A DNA stretch of 64,000 nt from Streptomyces goshikiensis (lineage in GTDB: Bacteria; Actinomycetota; Actinomycetes; Streptomycetales; Streptomycetaceae): positions 682,001 through 746,000 of the forward strand of contig NZ_BMVE01000002.1 in NCBI RefSeq assembly GCF_014650555.1, written 5' to 3'. A model generated the notes under the pieces. That model saw nothing but the letters and a program-made list of their open reading frames with translations, did not search any database and was not told the DNA's origin. Numbering within the stretch: the stretch's first letter is position 1; each line of letters begins with the position of its first letter. Below are positions 7,788 through 15,857 of this stretch, in pieces. A program made the position numbers and the translations under genes.

Positions 7788-8819
7788 ATGGCCATGCCAC
7801 TGCGACAGTCCATCAGGGTCGGGACCTATCTTCTCGAACAGAAGCTCCGCAAGCGTGAGAAGTTCCCGCTGATCGTCGAGCTCGAACCGCTCTACGCGTG
7901 CAATCTGGCCTGCGAGGGGTGCGGCAAGATCCAGCACCCCGCCGGGGTCCTCAAGCAGCGCATGCCGGTCGCCCAGGCGGTCGGCGCCGTCCTGGAGTCC
8001 GGCGCCCCGATGGTGTCCATCGCGGGCGGGGAGCCCTTGATGCACCCCCAGATCGACGAGATCGTGCGCCAGTTGGTCGCCAAGCGGAAGTACGTCTTCC
8101 TGTGCACCAACGCAATGCTGCTGCGCAAGAAGATCGAGAAGTTCACCCCCTCCCCGTACTTCGCCTTCGCCGTGCACATCGACGGGCTGCGCGAGCGGCA
8201 CGACGAGTCCGTGGCCAAGGAAGGCGTCTTCGACGAGGCGGTCGCCGCCATCAAGGAGGCGAAGGAGCGCGGGTTCCGCGTCACCACGAACTCCACCTTC
8301 TTCAACACCGACACCCCCCAGACCATCATCGAGGTGCTCAACTACCTCAACGACGACCTCAAGGTCGACGAGATGATGATCTCGCCCGCCTACGCCTACG
8401 AAAAGGCCCCTGACCAGGAACACTTCCTGGGCGTCGAACAGACCCGCGAACTGTTCAGGAAGGCCTTCGCGGGCGGCAACCGGCGCCGCTGGCGGCTCAA
8501 CCACTCGCCGCTCTTCCTCGACTTCCTGGAAGGAAAGGCGGATTTCCCCTGCACCGCCTGGGCCATTCCGAATTACTCCCTCTTCGGCTGGCAGCGCCCC
8601 TGCTACCTGATGAGCGACGGCTACGTGCCGACGTACAAGGAACTGATCGAGGACACCGACTGGAGCAAGTACGGCCGCGGCAAGGACCCGCGCTGCGCGA
8701 ACTGCATGGCGCACTGCGGCTACGAGCCGACCGCCGTCCTCGCCACCATGGGCTCGCTCAAGGAATCCCTGCGCGCGGCCAGGGAGACGATCGCCGGCAA
8801 CCGCGGCGACTCGGCATGA
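7788..8819 (+). CDS. hpnH: Adenosylhopane synthase HpnH (radical SAM)
   Basis: Predicted 343-aa radical SAM enzyme that joins a 5'-deoxyadenosyl group to diploptene, making adenosylhopane, the first extended hopanoid. The 4Fe-4S cysteines are C38-NLA-C42-EG-C45, with GGEP following for SAM binding. The C-terminus has a further cysteine group (CANCMAHCGYEP) as in the B12/SPASM-like HpnH family. I place the start at the ATG with AGGAGG at 7774-7779 eight bases upstream, giving MAMPLRQ, rather than the GTG nine bases earlier, which lies on top of that ribosome site. The stop overlaps the hpnO ATG (ATGA). Confidence 0.95.
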   Translation: MAMPLRQSIRVGTYLLEQKLRKREKFPLIVELEPLYACNLACEGCGKIQHPAGVLKQRMPVAQAVGAVLESGAPMVSIAGGEPLMHPQIDEIVRQLVAKRKYVFLCTNAMLLRKKIEKFTPSPYFAFAVHIDGLRERHDESVAKEGVFDEAVAAIKEAKERGFRVTTNSTFFNTDTPQTIIEVLNYLNDDLKVDEMMISPAYAYEKAPDQEHFLGVEQTRELFRKAFAGGNRRRWRLNHSPLFLDFLEGKADFPCTAWAIPNYSLFGWQRPCYLMSDGYVPTYKELIEDTDWSKYGRGKDPRCANCMAHCGYEPTAVLATMGSLKESLRAARETIAGNRGDSA

Positions 8820-10225
8820 GCCCGGCACCAGGAGCATCCGGGCCCGGCGGTTTCGACCTCGGCGCCCTGCTGGCCGAGCGCGGCGGGGAGCGGTACGAGC
8901 TGCACGCCCGGCACCTCAACCACCAGCTGCCCCGCATGCTGCGCACGATCGGCTTCGACAAGGTCTACGAGCGGGCCGAGGGAGCCCACTTCTGGGACGC
9001 CGAGGGCAACGACTACCTCGACATGCTGGCCGGGTTCGGCGTGATGGGCCTCGGCCGGCACCACCCCGTGGTCCGCCGGGCCCTGCACGACGTCCTCGAC
9101 GCCCAGCTCGCCGACCTCACCCGCTTCGACTGCCAGCCGCTGCCCGGACTGCTGGCCGAGAAGCTGCTCTCGTACAGCCCCCACCTGGACCGGGTCTTCT
9201 TCGGCAACAGCGGCACCGAGGCGGTGGAGACCGCCCTGAAGTTCGCCCGGTACGCCACCGGGCGCCCCAGGATCCTCTACTGCGACCACGCCTTCCACGG
9301 GCTCACCACCGGCTCCCTCTCGGTCAACGGGGAGGGCGGGTTCCGCGACGGCTTCGCCCCGCTGCTGCCCGACACCCGCATCGCCCTCGGTGACCTGGCG
9401 GCCCTGGAGCGCGAGCTCGGCCGGGGCGATGTCGCCGCCCTGATCGTCGAGCCGGTCCAGGGCAAGGGCGTGCTCGCGACCCCGCCCGGTTTCCTGCCCG
9501 CCGCGCAGGAACTGCTGCGCCGCCACAAGGCGCTGCTCATCGCCGACGAGGTGCAGACCGGGCTCGGACGTACCGGTGACTTCTACGCGTACCAGGACGA
9601 GCCGGGCGTGGAGCCGGACCTGGTGTGCGTGGCCAAGGCCCTCTCGGGCGGGTACGTGCCGGTCGGGGCCACCCTGGGCAAGGACTGGATCTTCAAGAAG
9701 GTCTACTCCTCCATGGACCGCGTGCTGGTGCACTCCGCGAGCTTCGGCTCCAACGCCCAGGCGATGGCGGCCGGCCTCGCGGTCCTCTCGGTCATGGACG
9801 ACGAGGGGGTGGTGGCGAACGCCCGGGCCATGGGCGACCTGCTGCGCGGGCGGCTCGCGGCGATGGTGCCCGAGTACGAGCTGCTGCACGAGGTGCGCGG
9901 ACGCGGGCTGATGATCGGCATCGAGTTCGGCCGGCCGTCCTCGCTCGGGCTGCGCAGCCGCTGGACGATGCTCCAGGCGGCCCGTAAGGGGCTGTTCGCG
10001 CAGATGGTGGTGGTGCCGCTGCTGCAGAAGCACCGCATCCTCACCCAGGTCTCCGGCGACCACCTGGAAGTCATCAAGCTCATCCCGCCGCTCATCGTGG
10101 ACGAGGGCGACGTGGACCGGTTCGTGACCGCCTTCCGGGCGGTCATGGACGAGGCCCACGGGGGCGGCGCACTGATGTGGGACTTCGGCAGGACGCTGGT
10201 GAAGCAGGCCGTCGGCAACGGCTGA
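8816..10225 (+). CDS. hpnO: Class III aminotransferase HpnO
   Basis: Predicted 469-aa PLP-dependent class III aminotransferase. In hopanoid loci this enzyme installs the terminal amine of 35-aminobacteriohopane-32,33,34-triol from ribosylhopane. The PLP lysine is K274 in AKALSGGY, the cofactor Asp lies in LIADEVQTGLGRTG, and the phosphate-binding GNSGTEAVE is at about residues 129-137. It is the last gene of the operon and begins in a four-base overlap with hpnH. In the S. coelicolor arrangement I recall, ispG and dxs sit between hpnH and hpnO; here the two are fused edge to edge, so the MEP-pathway genes are absent from the operon. Confidence 0.92.
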   Translation: MSPAPGASGPGGFDLGALLAERGGERYELHARHLNHQLPRMLRTIGFDKVYERAEGAHFWDAEGNDYLDMLAGFGVMGLGRHHPVVRRALHDVLDAQLADLTRFDCQPLPGLLAEKLLSYSPHLDRVFFGNSGTEAVETALKFARYATGRPRILYCDHAFHGLTTGSLSVNGEGGFRDGFAPLLPDTRIALGDLAALERELGRGDVAALIVEPVQGKGVLATPPGFLPAAQELLRRHKALLIADEVQTGLGRTGDFYAYQDEPGVEPDLVCVAKALSGGYVPVGATLGKDWIFKKVYSSMDRVLVHSASFGSNAQAMAAGLAVLSVMDDEGVVANARAMGDLLRGRLAAMVPEYELLHEVRGRGLMIGIEFGRPSSLGLRSRWTMLQAARKGLFAQMVVVPLLQKHRILTQVSGDHLEVIKLIPPLIVDEGDVDRFVTAFRAVMDEAHGGGALMWDFGRTLVKQAVGNG

Positions 10226-10300
10226 CACCACCGGCGGCCGCACGGCCGGTGCCGGCCGCGGCGGCGGTGCCCGCCGCGACGGCGGCCCGCTCCGGGCGGT
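10226..10300. terminator. GC-rich convergent intergenic region after hpnO
   Basis: Seventy-five bases of almost pure G+C with overlapping inverted repeats (CGGCCG-CA-CGGCCG, then GCCGCGGCGG against CCGCCGCGAC) lie between two genes that run towards each other. It is probably a shared terminator, without a T-run. Confidence 0.45.
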
Positions 10301-11107
10301 CTAGTCGAGGAGCCGGTCCCGCAGCCGGGCGAGGGTCTCGGGCGTCAGCCCGAGGCCCTCCGCCAGGTAGCGGTCCACCCCGCCCCAGGTCGCCTCGATG
10401 GCCTCGAAGGCCGCCGTCAGGTACTCCGCGCGGGCGTCGAAGAGGGGCGCGAGCAGCTCCGCGACCTCGGGGGAGCGGGTTCCCTCCGGCTCCCCGCCGC
10501 GGCGCATCCGGTAGCGGCGGTGCGGGGCGTTGGACTCCAGGTAGTCCGCCACGATCGCCGCGCGCTCGACTCCGAGCGCGAGCAGGGTGACCGCGATCGA
10601 CAGGCCGGCCCGGTCCTTGCCGGCCGCGCAGTGCATCAGCGCCGGGACGCTGTCCTCGGCGAGGGCGTGCAGGACCCGGGCGTGCTCGGCGGTGCGCTCG
10701 GTGATGATGGCGCGGTACGCGTTCGCCATCCGGGCCGCGGCCCTGCCCTCGCCCAGGATGCCGCGGAGCTGGTCGAGATCGCCCTCCCGGACCATCGTCC
10801 AGAACTCCCCGCCGTCCGCCGGGTCCGACAGCGGGAGGTTGACGTTGCGGACTCCGGGGAGCTCCACGTCGTGGCCGTCGAGGGCCTGGTCGGCGGCGTT
10901 GCGGAAGTCGAAGATGGTGTGCAGGCCGAGCGACGCGAGGAATTCCGCGTCGGTTTCGGTGGCATGTGCGAGATGTCCGCTTCGGAACAGTCGTCCCGCC
11001 TTGACCTTCCGGCCGTCCGTGGTCGGCAGGCCGCCGACATCACGGAAATTGCGCACTCCGGACAGTTCCGGCTCCATGGCCGGGGCGTCGGGTATCTGCT
11101 GGGTCAC
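10301..11107 (-). CDS. Tyrosine-protein phosphatase
   Basis: Predicted 268-aa cytoplasmic phosphatase of the DSP-like/IphP family. The P-loop is HCAAGKDRAG with the nucleophile C160, and the N-terminal GVRNFRDVGGL motif at about residues 17-27 is the family hallmark. The substrate is unknown; relatives act on phosphotyrosine or phosphoinositides. There is no signal peptide. It is a single gene between the hopanoid operon and a divergently read leader region; a TTGGCGCCAA palindrome lies about 45 bp upstream of its GTG start. Confidence 0.88.
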   Translation of the reverse strand: MTQQIPDAPAMEPELSGVRNFRDVGGLPTTDGRKVKAGRLFRSGHLAHATETDAEFLASLGLHTIFDFRNAADQALDGHDVELPGVRNVNLPLSDPADGGEFWTMVREGDLDQLRGILGEGRAAARMANAYRAIITERTAEHARVLHALAEDSVPALMHCAAGKDRAGLSIAVTLLALGVERAAIVADYLESNAPHRRYRMRRGGEPEGTRSPEVAELLAPLFDARAEYLTAAFEAIEATWGGVDRYLAEGLGLTPETLARLRDRLLD

Positions 11108-11150
11108 GGGAACTCCTCCGCGTCGTCGTGCGGTGTCCGAATTACACTAC

Positions 11151-11160
11151 TTGGCGCCAA
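11151..11160. promoter_or_regulatory. TTGGCGCCAA palindrome upstream of phosphatase gene
   Basis: A 10-bp perfect palindrome in the 488-bp gap 11108-11595, in the promoter region of the minus-strand phosphatase gene. Candidate operator only. Between it and the riboswitch at about 11425 I see no gene. Confidence 0.25.
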
Positions 11161-11424
11161 CTTGCCATATCCGGAGGCCAGATCGGATCCGTCCCCGTGA
11201 GCCAGATCATACGGTGACCGTGAGTGCCTGATCGCCGGGGCCGAATTCCCTTGCCAGGGCGGTTGTTGAGGGTCCGGAATGGACAGAGGGTGACCGGAAT
11301 TCCGTCGATCCCTCATGCCTGTGATTGCGTCAGGGAATTCGTGGCTTGTTCCCCGTGGCGCGGCTGGATTACCTTCCGATCGATCCGGGTGGACCGCCGA
11401 ATCCTGCCGCCGCCCGGGAACCGC

Positions 11425-11585
11425 ACCCGACTACCATCGCGCGCGGCAGGAGCGGGGGAACCAGGTAAGCCGCTGTTCCGGATCCATGTCCGGGACGGCT
11501 CGGGGTGAAGCCGTACATGTGCTGTTCATGTACGGCCGGACATCTCCAGTCCGAATCCGACAGCTCACCTCGCAGGCGACGGAGA
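11425..11585 (+). promoter_or_regulatory. c-di-AMP (ydaO/yuaA) riboswitch
   Basis: The leader of the LysM/M23 peptidase gene carries the conserved blocks of the ydaO class in order: a GCGGGGGAACCAGG block at about 11452-11466, GGGGTGAA at about 11503-11510, a variable hairpin (GCCGTACATG / CATGTACGGC) and CCGACAGCTCACCTCGCAGG ending near 11576. In actinobacteria this class senses cyclic di-AMP and switches off cell-wall hydrolase genes. The exact ends are estimated. The ribosome site GGAGAGG follows directly. Confidence 0.9.
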
Positions 11586-11595
11586 GGAAATCGCC

Positions 11596-12585
11596 ATGCC
11601 CGGAAAGGGTAAGCACCGCCGCCCCAAGTCCAGTTCGATATCGCGCGGTTTCGCCGCCGCGGGTACCGGCGGCGCCGCCCTCGCCCTGCCGCTGCTGGGC
11701 GCCACCGGCGCCTCGGCGGCCGGTGCCCCGGCCGCCGCGCCCGCCGCGGCGCCGGTGCAGGCGCCCGTCACCACCGCCGCCGCGCCGCAGGTCCGGGCTG
11801 CCGCCCCGCAGGCCGCCGAGACCGCGCCGGCCGTCTACACGGTCGTGTCGGGCGACTTCCTCTCGAAGATCGCCGCCGAGCGTCAGCTGGAGGGCGGCTG
11901 GGAGCGGCTCTACGAGGACAACCGCGAGGCCGTCGGCTCCGACCCCTCCCTGATCCACCCGGGTCTGAAGCTGACCCTGGGCGCGAAGGGCGCCGCGGCG
12001 CAGTCCGCCCCGGCCCCGCAGCGCGCGCAGAAGCCGGCCGGGCAGTCCGCCGCCGGGCAGTCCGCGGAGCAGCCGGCCCAGCGGTCGGCGCCGGCCCCGA
12101 AGGCCAAGCCGAAGACCGCGCCCGCCGCGCCCGCCAAGAAGCAGCAGAGCGCGGGAGCCTCCACCACCGCCGGCCAGACGGCCTCCTTCGTGGCCCCCGT
12201 CGGCGGCGGCATCTCCACCCAGTACAAGACCCCCGGCGCCATGTGGTCCTCCGGCTACCACACCGGTGCCGACTTCATCGCGAGCTCCGGCACCACCGTC
12301 CGCGCCGTCGGCGCCGGCACCGTGGTCTCCGCCGGCTGGGCCGGCTCGTACGGCAACGAGGTCGTCATCCGGCACGCGGACGGCAAGTACTCCCAGTACG
12401 GCCACCTCTCGCAGCTGTCCGTCTCGGTCGGCCAGAGCGTCGCCGCCGGCAAGACCATCGGCCTCTCCGGCTCCACCGGCAACTCGACCGGCCCGCACCT
12501 GCACTTCGAGATCCGCACCGGCCCGTCCTACGGCTCGGACATCGACCCGATCGCCTACCTCCGCTCCAAGGGCGTGAGCATCTGA
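11596..12585 (+). CDS. Secreted LysM / M23 peptidase
   Basis: Predicted 329-aa exported cell-wall hydrolase. Residues 1-42 form a signal peptide (basic MPGKGKHRRPK, hydrophobic core, ASA cleavage region). An Ala/Pro-rich linker leads to a LysM peptidoglycan-binding domain at about residues 75-130 (YTVVSGDFLSKIA). A second low-complexity linker follows, then an M23 LytM-type endopeptidase at about 195-320 with the zinc ligands H and D in YHTGAD and HLHFEI. It cuts peptide cross-links of peptidoglycan. Expression is expected to be governed by the c-di-AMP riboswitch immediately upstream, and a terminator hairpin follows. ATG has GGAGAGG in front. Confidence 0.95.
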   Translation: MPGKGKHRRPKSSSISRGFAAAGTGGAALALPLLGATGASAAGAPAAAPAAAPVQAPVTTAAAPQVRAAAPQAAETAPAVYTVVSGDFLSKIAAERQLEGGWERLYEDNREAVGSDPSLIHPGLKLTLGAKGAAAQSAPAPQRAQKPAGQSAAGQSAEQPAQRSAPAPKAKPKTAPAAPAKKQQSAGASTTAGQTASFVAPVGGGISTQYKTPGAMWSSGYHTGADFIASSGTTVRAVGAGTVVSAGWAGSYGNEVVIRHADGKYSQYGHLSQLSVSVGQSVAAGKTIGLSGSTGNSTGPHLHFEIRTGPSYGSDIDPIAYLRSKGVSI

Positions 12586-12620
12586 CGGCGGCTGCCGTCG
12601 CAAGAGGTACGACAGGCACG

Positions 12621-12653
12621 TGAGGCCGGGGCCCGAGGGGGGTCCCGGCCTCA
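12621..12653 (+). terminator. Terminator after the M23 peptidase gene
   Basis: TGAGGCCGGG and CCCGGCCTCA form a perfect 10-bp stem with a 13-nt loop, 35 bp after the stop codon. There is no T-run, as is common in Streptomyces. Confidence 0.75.
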
Positions 12654-12751
12654 CGCCGTTATTCCGACCTGACCGGGTGGTATAAATCACGGACCGTCAA
12701 CCCCTGCCTACGGTGGCGTAGGTCACGCACCGGGGTGAAAGATGTGCTCTC

Positions 12752-13537
12752 GTGGCAGCGACGACGACGACACTCAAGACCATCGGCTCGTACGCGGCGA
12801 TCGGGGACAGCTTCACCGAGGGCGTGGGGGACCCGGGACCCGGGGACAGTTTTCTCGGCTGGGCGGACCGGCTGGCCGTACTCCTGGCCGACCAGCGGGA
12901 GGAGCACACCTTCGGCTACGCGAACCTGGCCGTACGCGGGCGGCTCCTCGACCAGATCGTGGAGGAACAGGTGCCGCGGGCCAAGGAGCTCGCGCCCGAC
13001 CTGGTGACCTTCTGCGCGGGCGGCAACGACATCATCCGGCCCGGCAGCGACCCCGACGACGTCGCGGAACGCTTCGAGGCGGCGGTCGCCGACCTCGCCG
13101 GCGCCGTCGGCCAGGTCATGATCACCACCGGCTTCGACACCCGGGGCGTGCCGGTCCTCAAGCACATCCGGGGCAAGGTGGCCACCTACAGCGCGCACGT
13201 CCGCGCCATCGCCGACCGGTACGACTGCCCGGTGCTCGACCTCTGGTCGCTGAAGTCCGTACAGGACCGGCGGGCCTGGGACGCAGACCGGCTGCACCTG
13301 TCGCCCGAGGGGCACACCCGGGTGGCGCTGCGCGCCGCTCAGGTCCTCGGCCTGGAGGTGCCCGCCGATCCCGACCAGCCCTGGCCGCCGCTGCGGCCGC
13401 GCGGGTCGGTGGACGTGACCCGGGACAACATCCAGTGGGCGCGCGAGTACCTGGTGCCGTGGATCGGCCGGCGGCTGCGCGGGGAGTCCTCCGGGGACCA
13501 CGTCGAGGCGAAGCGGCCGGACCTGCTGCCGCTGTAG
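12752..13537 (+). CDS. SGNH/GDSL-family hydrolase
   Basis: Predicted 261-aa serine esterase/lipase of the SGNH fold. Block I is GDSFTEG with the nucleophile Ser at about residue 20, block III GGND is at about residue 90, and the catalytic Asp-His pair is DRLHL in the C-terminal third. There is no signal peptide, so a cytoplasmic esterase or deacetylase is likely; the natural substrate is unknown. The start is GTG, with a weak GGGGTGA upstream. Downstream, 13538-13714 holds no gene but contains 11-bp tandem GGGGCTGGGGC-type repeats at about 13590-13620. Confidence 0.85.
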   Translation: MAATTTTLKTIGSYAAIGDSFTEGVGDPGPGDSFLGWADRLAVLLADQREEHTFGYANLAVRGRLLDQIVEEQVPRAKELAPDLVTFCAGGNDIIRPGSDPDDVAERFEAAVADLAGAVGQVMITTGFDTRGVPVLKHIRGKVATYSAHVRAIADRYDCPVLDLWSLKSVQDRRAWDADRLHLSPEGHTRVALRAAQVLGLEVPADPDQPWPPLRPRGSVDVTRDNIQWAREYLVPWIGRRLRGESSGDHVEAKRPDLLPL

Positions 13538-13714
13538 GGGAGTGGGTCGCGGGGCAGGGGGCGGCCGGGCAAGGCGCGGGGCGCGGCGAAGCGGGGCTGG
13601 GGCGGGGCTGGGGCGGGGCCACGCCGGGGCCGGGGCGGAATCCTTCGGGGCCGGTGTGCGTTGGAACGTCGTAGCCTGTGTGACCGTCCTGCCCCGAACC
13701 ACCCTGGAGGCGCC

Positions 13715-14917
13715 TTGACCGGCTCCCGTCCCCTGCGTCCGCGACTGCGTGCCCTGCGGCCCGAAGCCTTCGGCGCGGACCCGTCCGGCGCGCGGATGGA
13801 GCGGATCCGCCGCTCGCCGAACTTCGCCGACGGCGTCTTCCAGAACCCCATCGGCGCCCGCACCCGGCCGTCCGGCTCCATGGCGGAGTTCGCCAAGATC
13901 TACTTCCACAAGGAGCAGCGGGTCCGGCGCAACCCGGGCGCGCCGGTCCCGGTCTATCCGACGACCCTCGCCGAACTGGCGAAGCCGCCGGTCAGCGGAC
14001 TGCGCCTGACCTGGATGGGGCACTCCAGCGTGCTCGCGGAGATCGACGGCCGCCGGGTGCTGTTCGACCCGGTGTGGGGCGAGCGCTGCTCCCCCTTCCC
14101 CTTCGCCGGTCCCAAGCGGCTGCACCCCGTGCCGGTGCCGCTGGCCTCCCTGGGCGACGTGGACGTCGTGGTGATCTCGCACGACCACTACGACCACCTC
14201 GACCTCCCGACGATCAAGGCCCTGGCCGGTACGGACACCGTCTTCGCGGTCCCGCTCGGCGTCGGCGCGCACCTGGAGCGCTGGGGGGTCTCACCGGACC
14301 GGCTGCGCGAGCTCGACTGGAACGAGAGCACCGAGGTCGCCGGGCTGTCCCTGACGGCGACCCCGGCCCGGCACTTCTGCGGGCGGGGCCTGCGCAACCA
14401 GCAGTTCACCCTGTGGGCCTCCTGGGTGGTCGCGGGCGACTCGCACCGGATCTACCACAGCGGAGACACCGGCTACTTCCCCGGCTTCAAGGAGATCGGC
14501 GCGGCGCACGGCCCCTTCGACGCCACGATGATCCAGATCGGCGCGTACTCGGAGTACTGGCCCGACATCCACATGACGCCGGAGGAGGGCATGCGCGCCC
14601 ACCTCGACCTCCAGGGCGACATGCCGCACGGCACGATGCTGCCGATCCACTGGGGCACCTTCAACCTGGCCCCGCACCCGTGGGACGAGCCCGGCGAGGG
14701 CACCTTCGCCGCGGCCGAGAGCGCGGGGGCGGCCATCGCGCTGCCGCTGCCGGGCCAGCCCTTCGAGCCGGGCTCGTCCGACGCGCCCGCCGAGCCGTGG
14801 TGGCGGCCCTTCGTCGCGGGCGCCGTGGCCGAACCGGCTGCCGCGCGTCCCCGGCCGGTCACCGCCGAGCGCCCGCCGGCCGCGGCCCACGAGGAACCCG
14901 AGGCCGTGGGCTCGTAG
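13715..14917 (+). CDS. Metallo-beta-lactamase-fold hydrolase (UlaG/NAPE-PLD-like)
   Basis: Predicted 400-aa metal-dependent hydrolase. The zinc motif HDHYDH is at about residues 157-162, with further ligand regions around GDTGYF and the late HWGTF. The sequence WMGHSSVLAEIDGRRVLFDPVW before the motif is typical of the NAPE-PLD/UlaG-like branch, which acts on phosphodiester or lactone substrates; the true substrate is unknown. The TTG start is chosen because CTGGAGG lies seven bases upstream; an upstream in-frame ATG at 13661 would add 18 residues with no ribosome site. The last 50 residues are Ala/Pro-rich and probably disordered. Confidence 0.82.
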   Translation: MTGSRPLRPRLRALRPEAFGADPSGARMERIRRSPNFADGVFQNPIGARTRPSGSMAEFAKIYFHKEQRVRRNPGAPVPVYPTTLAELAKPPVSGLRLTWMGHSSVLAEIDGRRVLFDPVWGERCSPFPFAGPKRLHPVPVPLASLGDVDVVVISHDHYDHLDLPTIKALAGTDTVFAVPLGVGAHLERWGVSPDRLRELDWNESTEVAGLSLTATPARHFCGRGLRNQQFTLWASWVVAGDSHRIYHSGDTGYFPGFKEIGAAHGPFDATMIQIGAYSEYWPDIHMTPEEGMRAHLDLQGDMPHGTMLPIHWGTFNLAPHPWDEPGEGTFAAAESAGAAIALPLPGQPFEPGSSDAPAEPWWRPFVAGAVAEPAAARPRPVTAERPPAAAHEEPEAVGS

Positions 14918-15045
14918 CAGCTCCGCCCTGAGGCCCCGCCGGTCCGGGCCCGGGTTCCGGCGGCGTCCGGGGCCCGGGCCCCGGTGCACCCGCGCCCGGT
15001 GCCGCCCGCGCCCCGGACGGCGTACCGGCGCGGGCGGCGGGTGGA
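14918..15045. terminator. Convergent GC-rich terminator region
   Basis: The 128 bp between two converging genes contain GGGGCCC-GGGCCCC and CCGCCGG/CCGGCGG inverted repeats. No gene is visible; a bidirectional terminator is the likely role. Confidence 0.4.
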
Positions 15046-15501
15046 TCAGCGGCCGGGCGCCATGTCGTAGGTGACCCACATCGTGCGCGTGGCGACCTGG
15101 TCGTACTTCGAGCGCGCGCGGTGGTTGTCGTCGGCCGTGATCCACCGCACGACGCTCCAGCCGCGCTCGGCGGCGATCTCGCGCAGCCGGGCGAGCAGCA
15201 GGTCGGCGGCGCCGGAGCCACGGCTCCCGGGGGCCACGAACAGGTCGTCGAGGTAGCAGCCGACCGCCGCGAACAGGGGACGGGCGTACGGACGGTAGTG
15301 CGCGAGGCCGATCAGCGTGCCGTCGGCGTCCTCGGCGACCAGCGCGCCCTCCTCGTGGCCGGGGTCGGTCAGCCAGGACCACACCGTCCGCGCGGCCTCC
15401 TCGCTCTGCTCCACCTCGTAGAAATCGGCGTAGCCGCGGAACAGCACGCGCCACTGGTCGAAGTCTTCCGGCCGTACCGCGCGGACCTGGATCTGGGACA
15501 T
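15046..15501 (-). CDS. GNAT family N-acetyltransferase
   Basis: Predicted 151-aa acetyl-CoA-dependent acetyltransferase. The acetyl-CoA pyrophosphate loop reads VAPGSRGSGAADLLL at about residues 92-106 (Q/RxxGxG/A pattern), preceded by the beta-bulge strand YLDDLFV. The length matches a single-domain GNAT protein. The substrate cannot be predicted. It stands alone on this strand, and 356 bases without a gene separate it from cvnA. Confidence 0.85.
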   Translation of the reverse strand: MSQIQVRAVRPEDFDQWRVLFRGYADFYEVEQSEEAARTVWSWLTDPGHEEGALVAEDADGTLIGLAHYRPYARPLFAAVGCYLDDLFVAPGSRGSGAADLLLARLREIAAERGWSVVRWITADDNHRARSKYDQVATRTMWVTYDMAPGR

Positions 15502-15857
15502 GGGGCGACTCCCGTGCTCGGAGAACGAAGCGTGTGTGCAGGAACCCGATCATGCTCGGTACGGGAGCGCGGGCCGAGTGCCGCGGTGTCGAAACGAGGG
15601 CTTCCTGAGCGCCTCGGCGGACACTTGCACGGCGCCGCCGAGCGGGGGGCGCACGCGCTCCCGGCGCATTCGGGCGGCCGTACGAGCGCTCCACCGGGAG
15701 CGGGAAGCACCCCCGCCAAGTTCCCCAACTGGCAGTCCGGGGCGGGAGTATGCGGTCTAGCGTGGGTATCCGGTGATCAACACCTGACCCCGGGGACGCG
15801 CCCCCAGCCACCGCTGGGAGGACCCCGGGATCCGGCACCCACGTACCGAGGACCAAG
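15502..15857. other. Gene-free region between GNAT gene and cvnA
   Basis: I see no gene here. It contains a CTCGGCGG / CCGCCGAG hairpin (15613-15642) and TAGCGT at 15758-15763, a possible -10 for the conservon operon about 95 bp before cvnA, with no clear -35. Confidence 0.4.

Noticed and set aside
13590..13620. GGGGCTGGGGC tandem repeats as a functional element
   Set aside because: Short G-rich slippage sequence in a gene-free gap without partner motifs; a G-quadruplex is possible but not supported.
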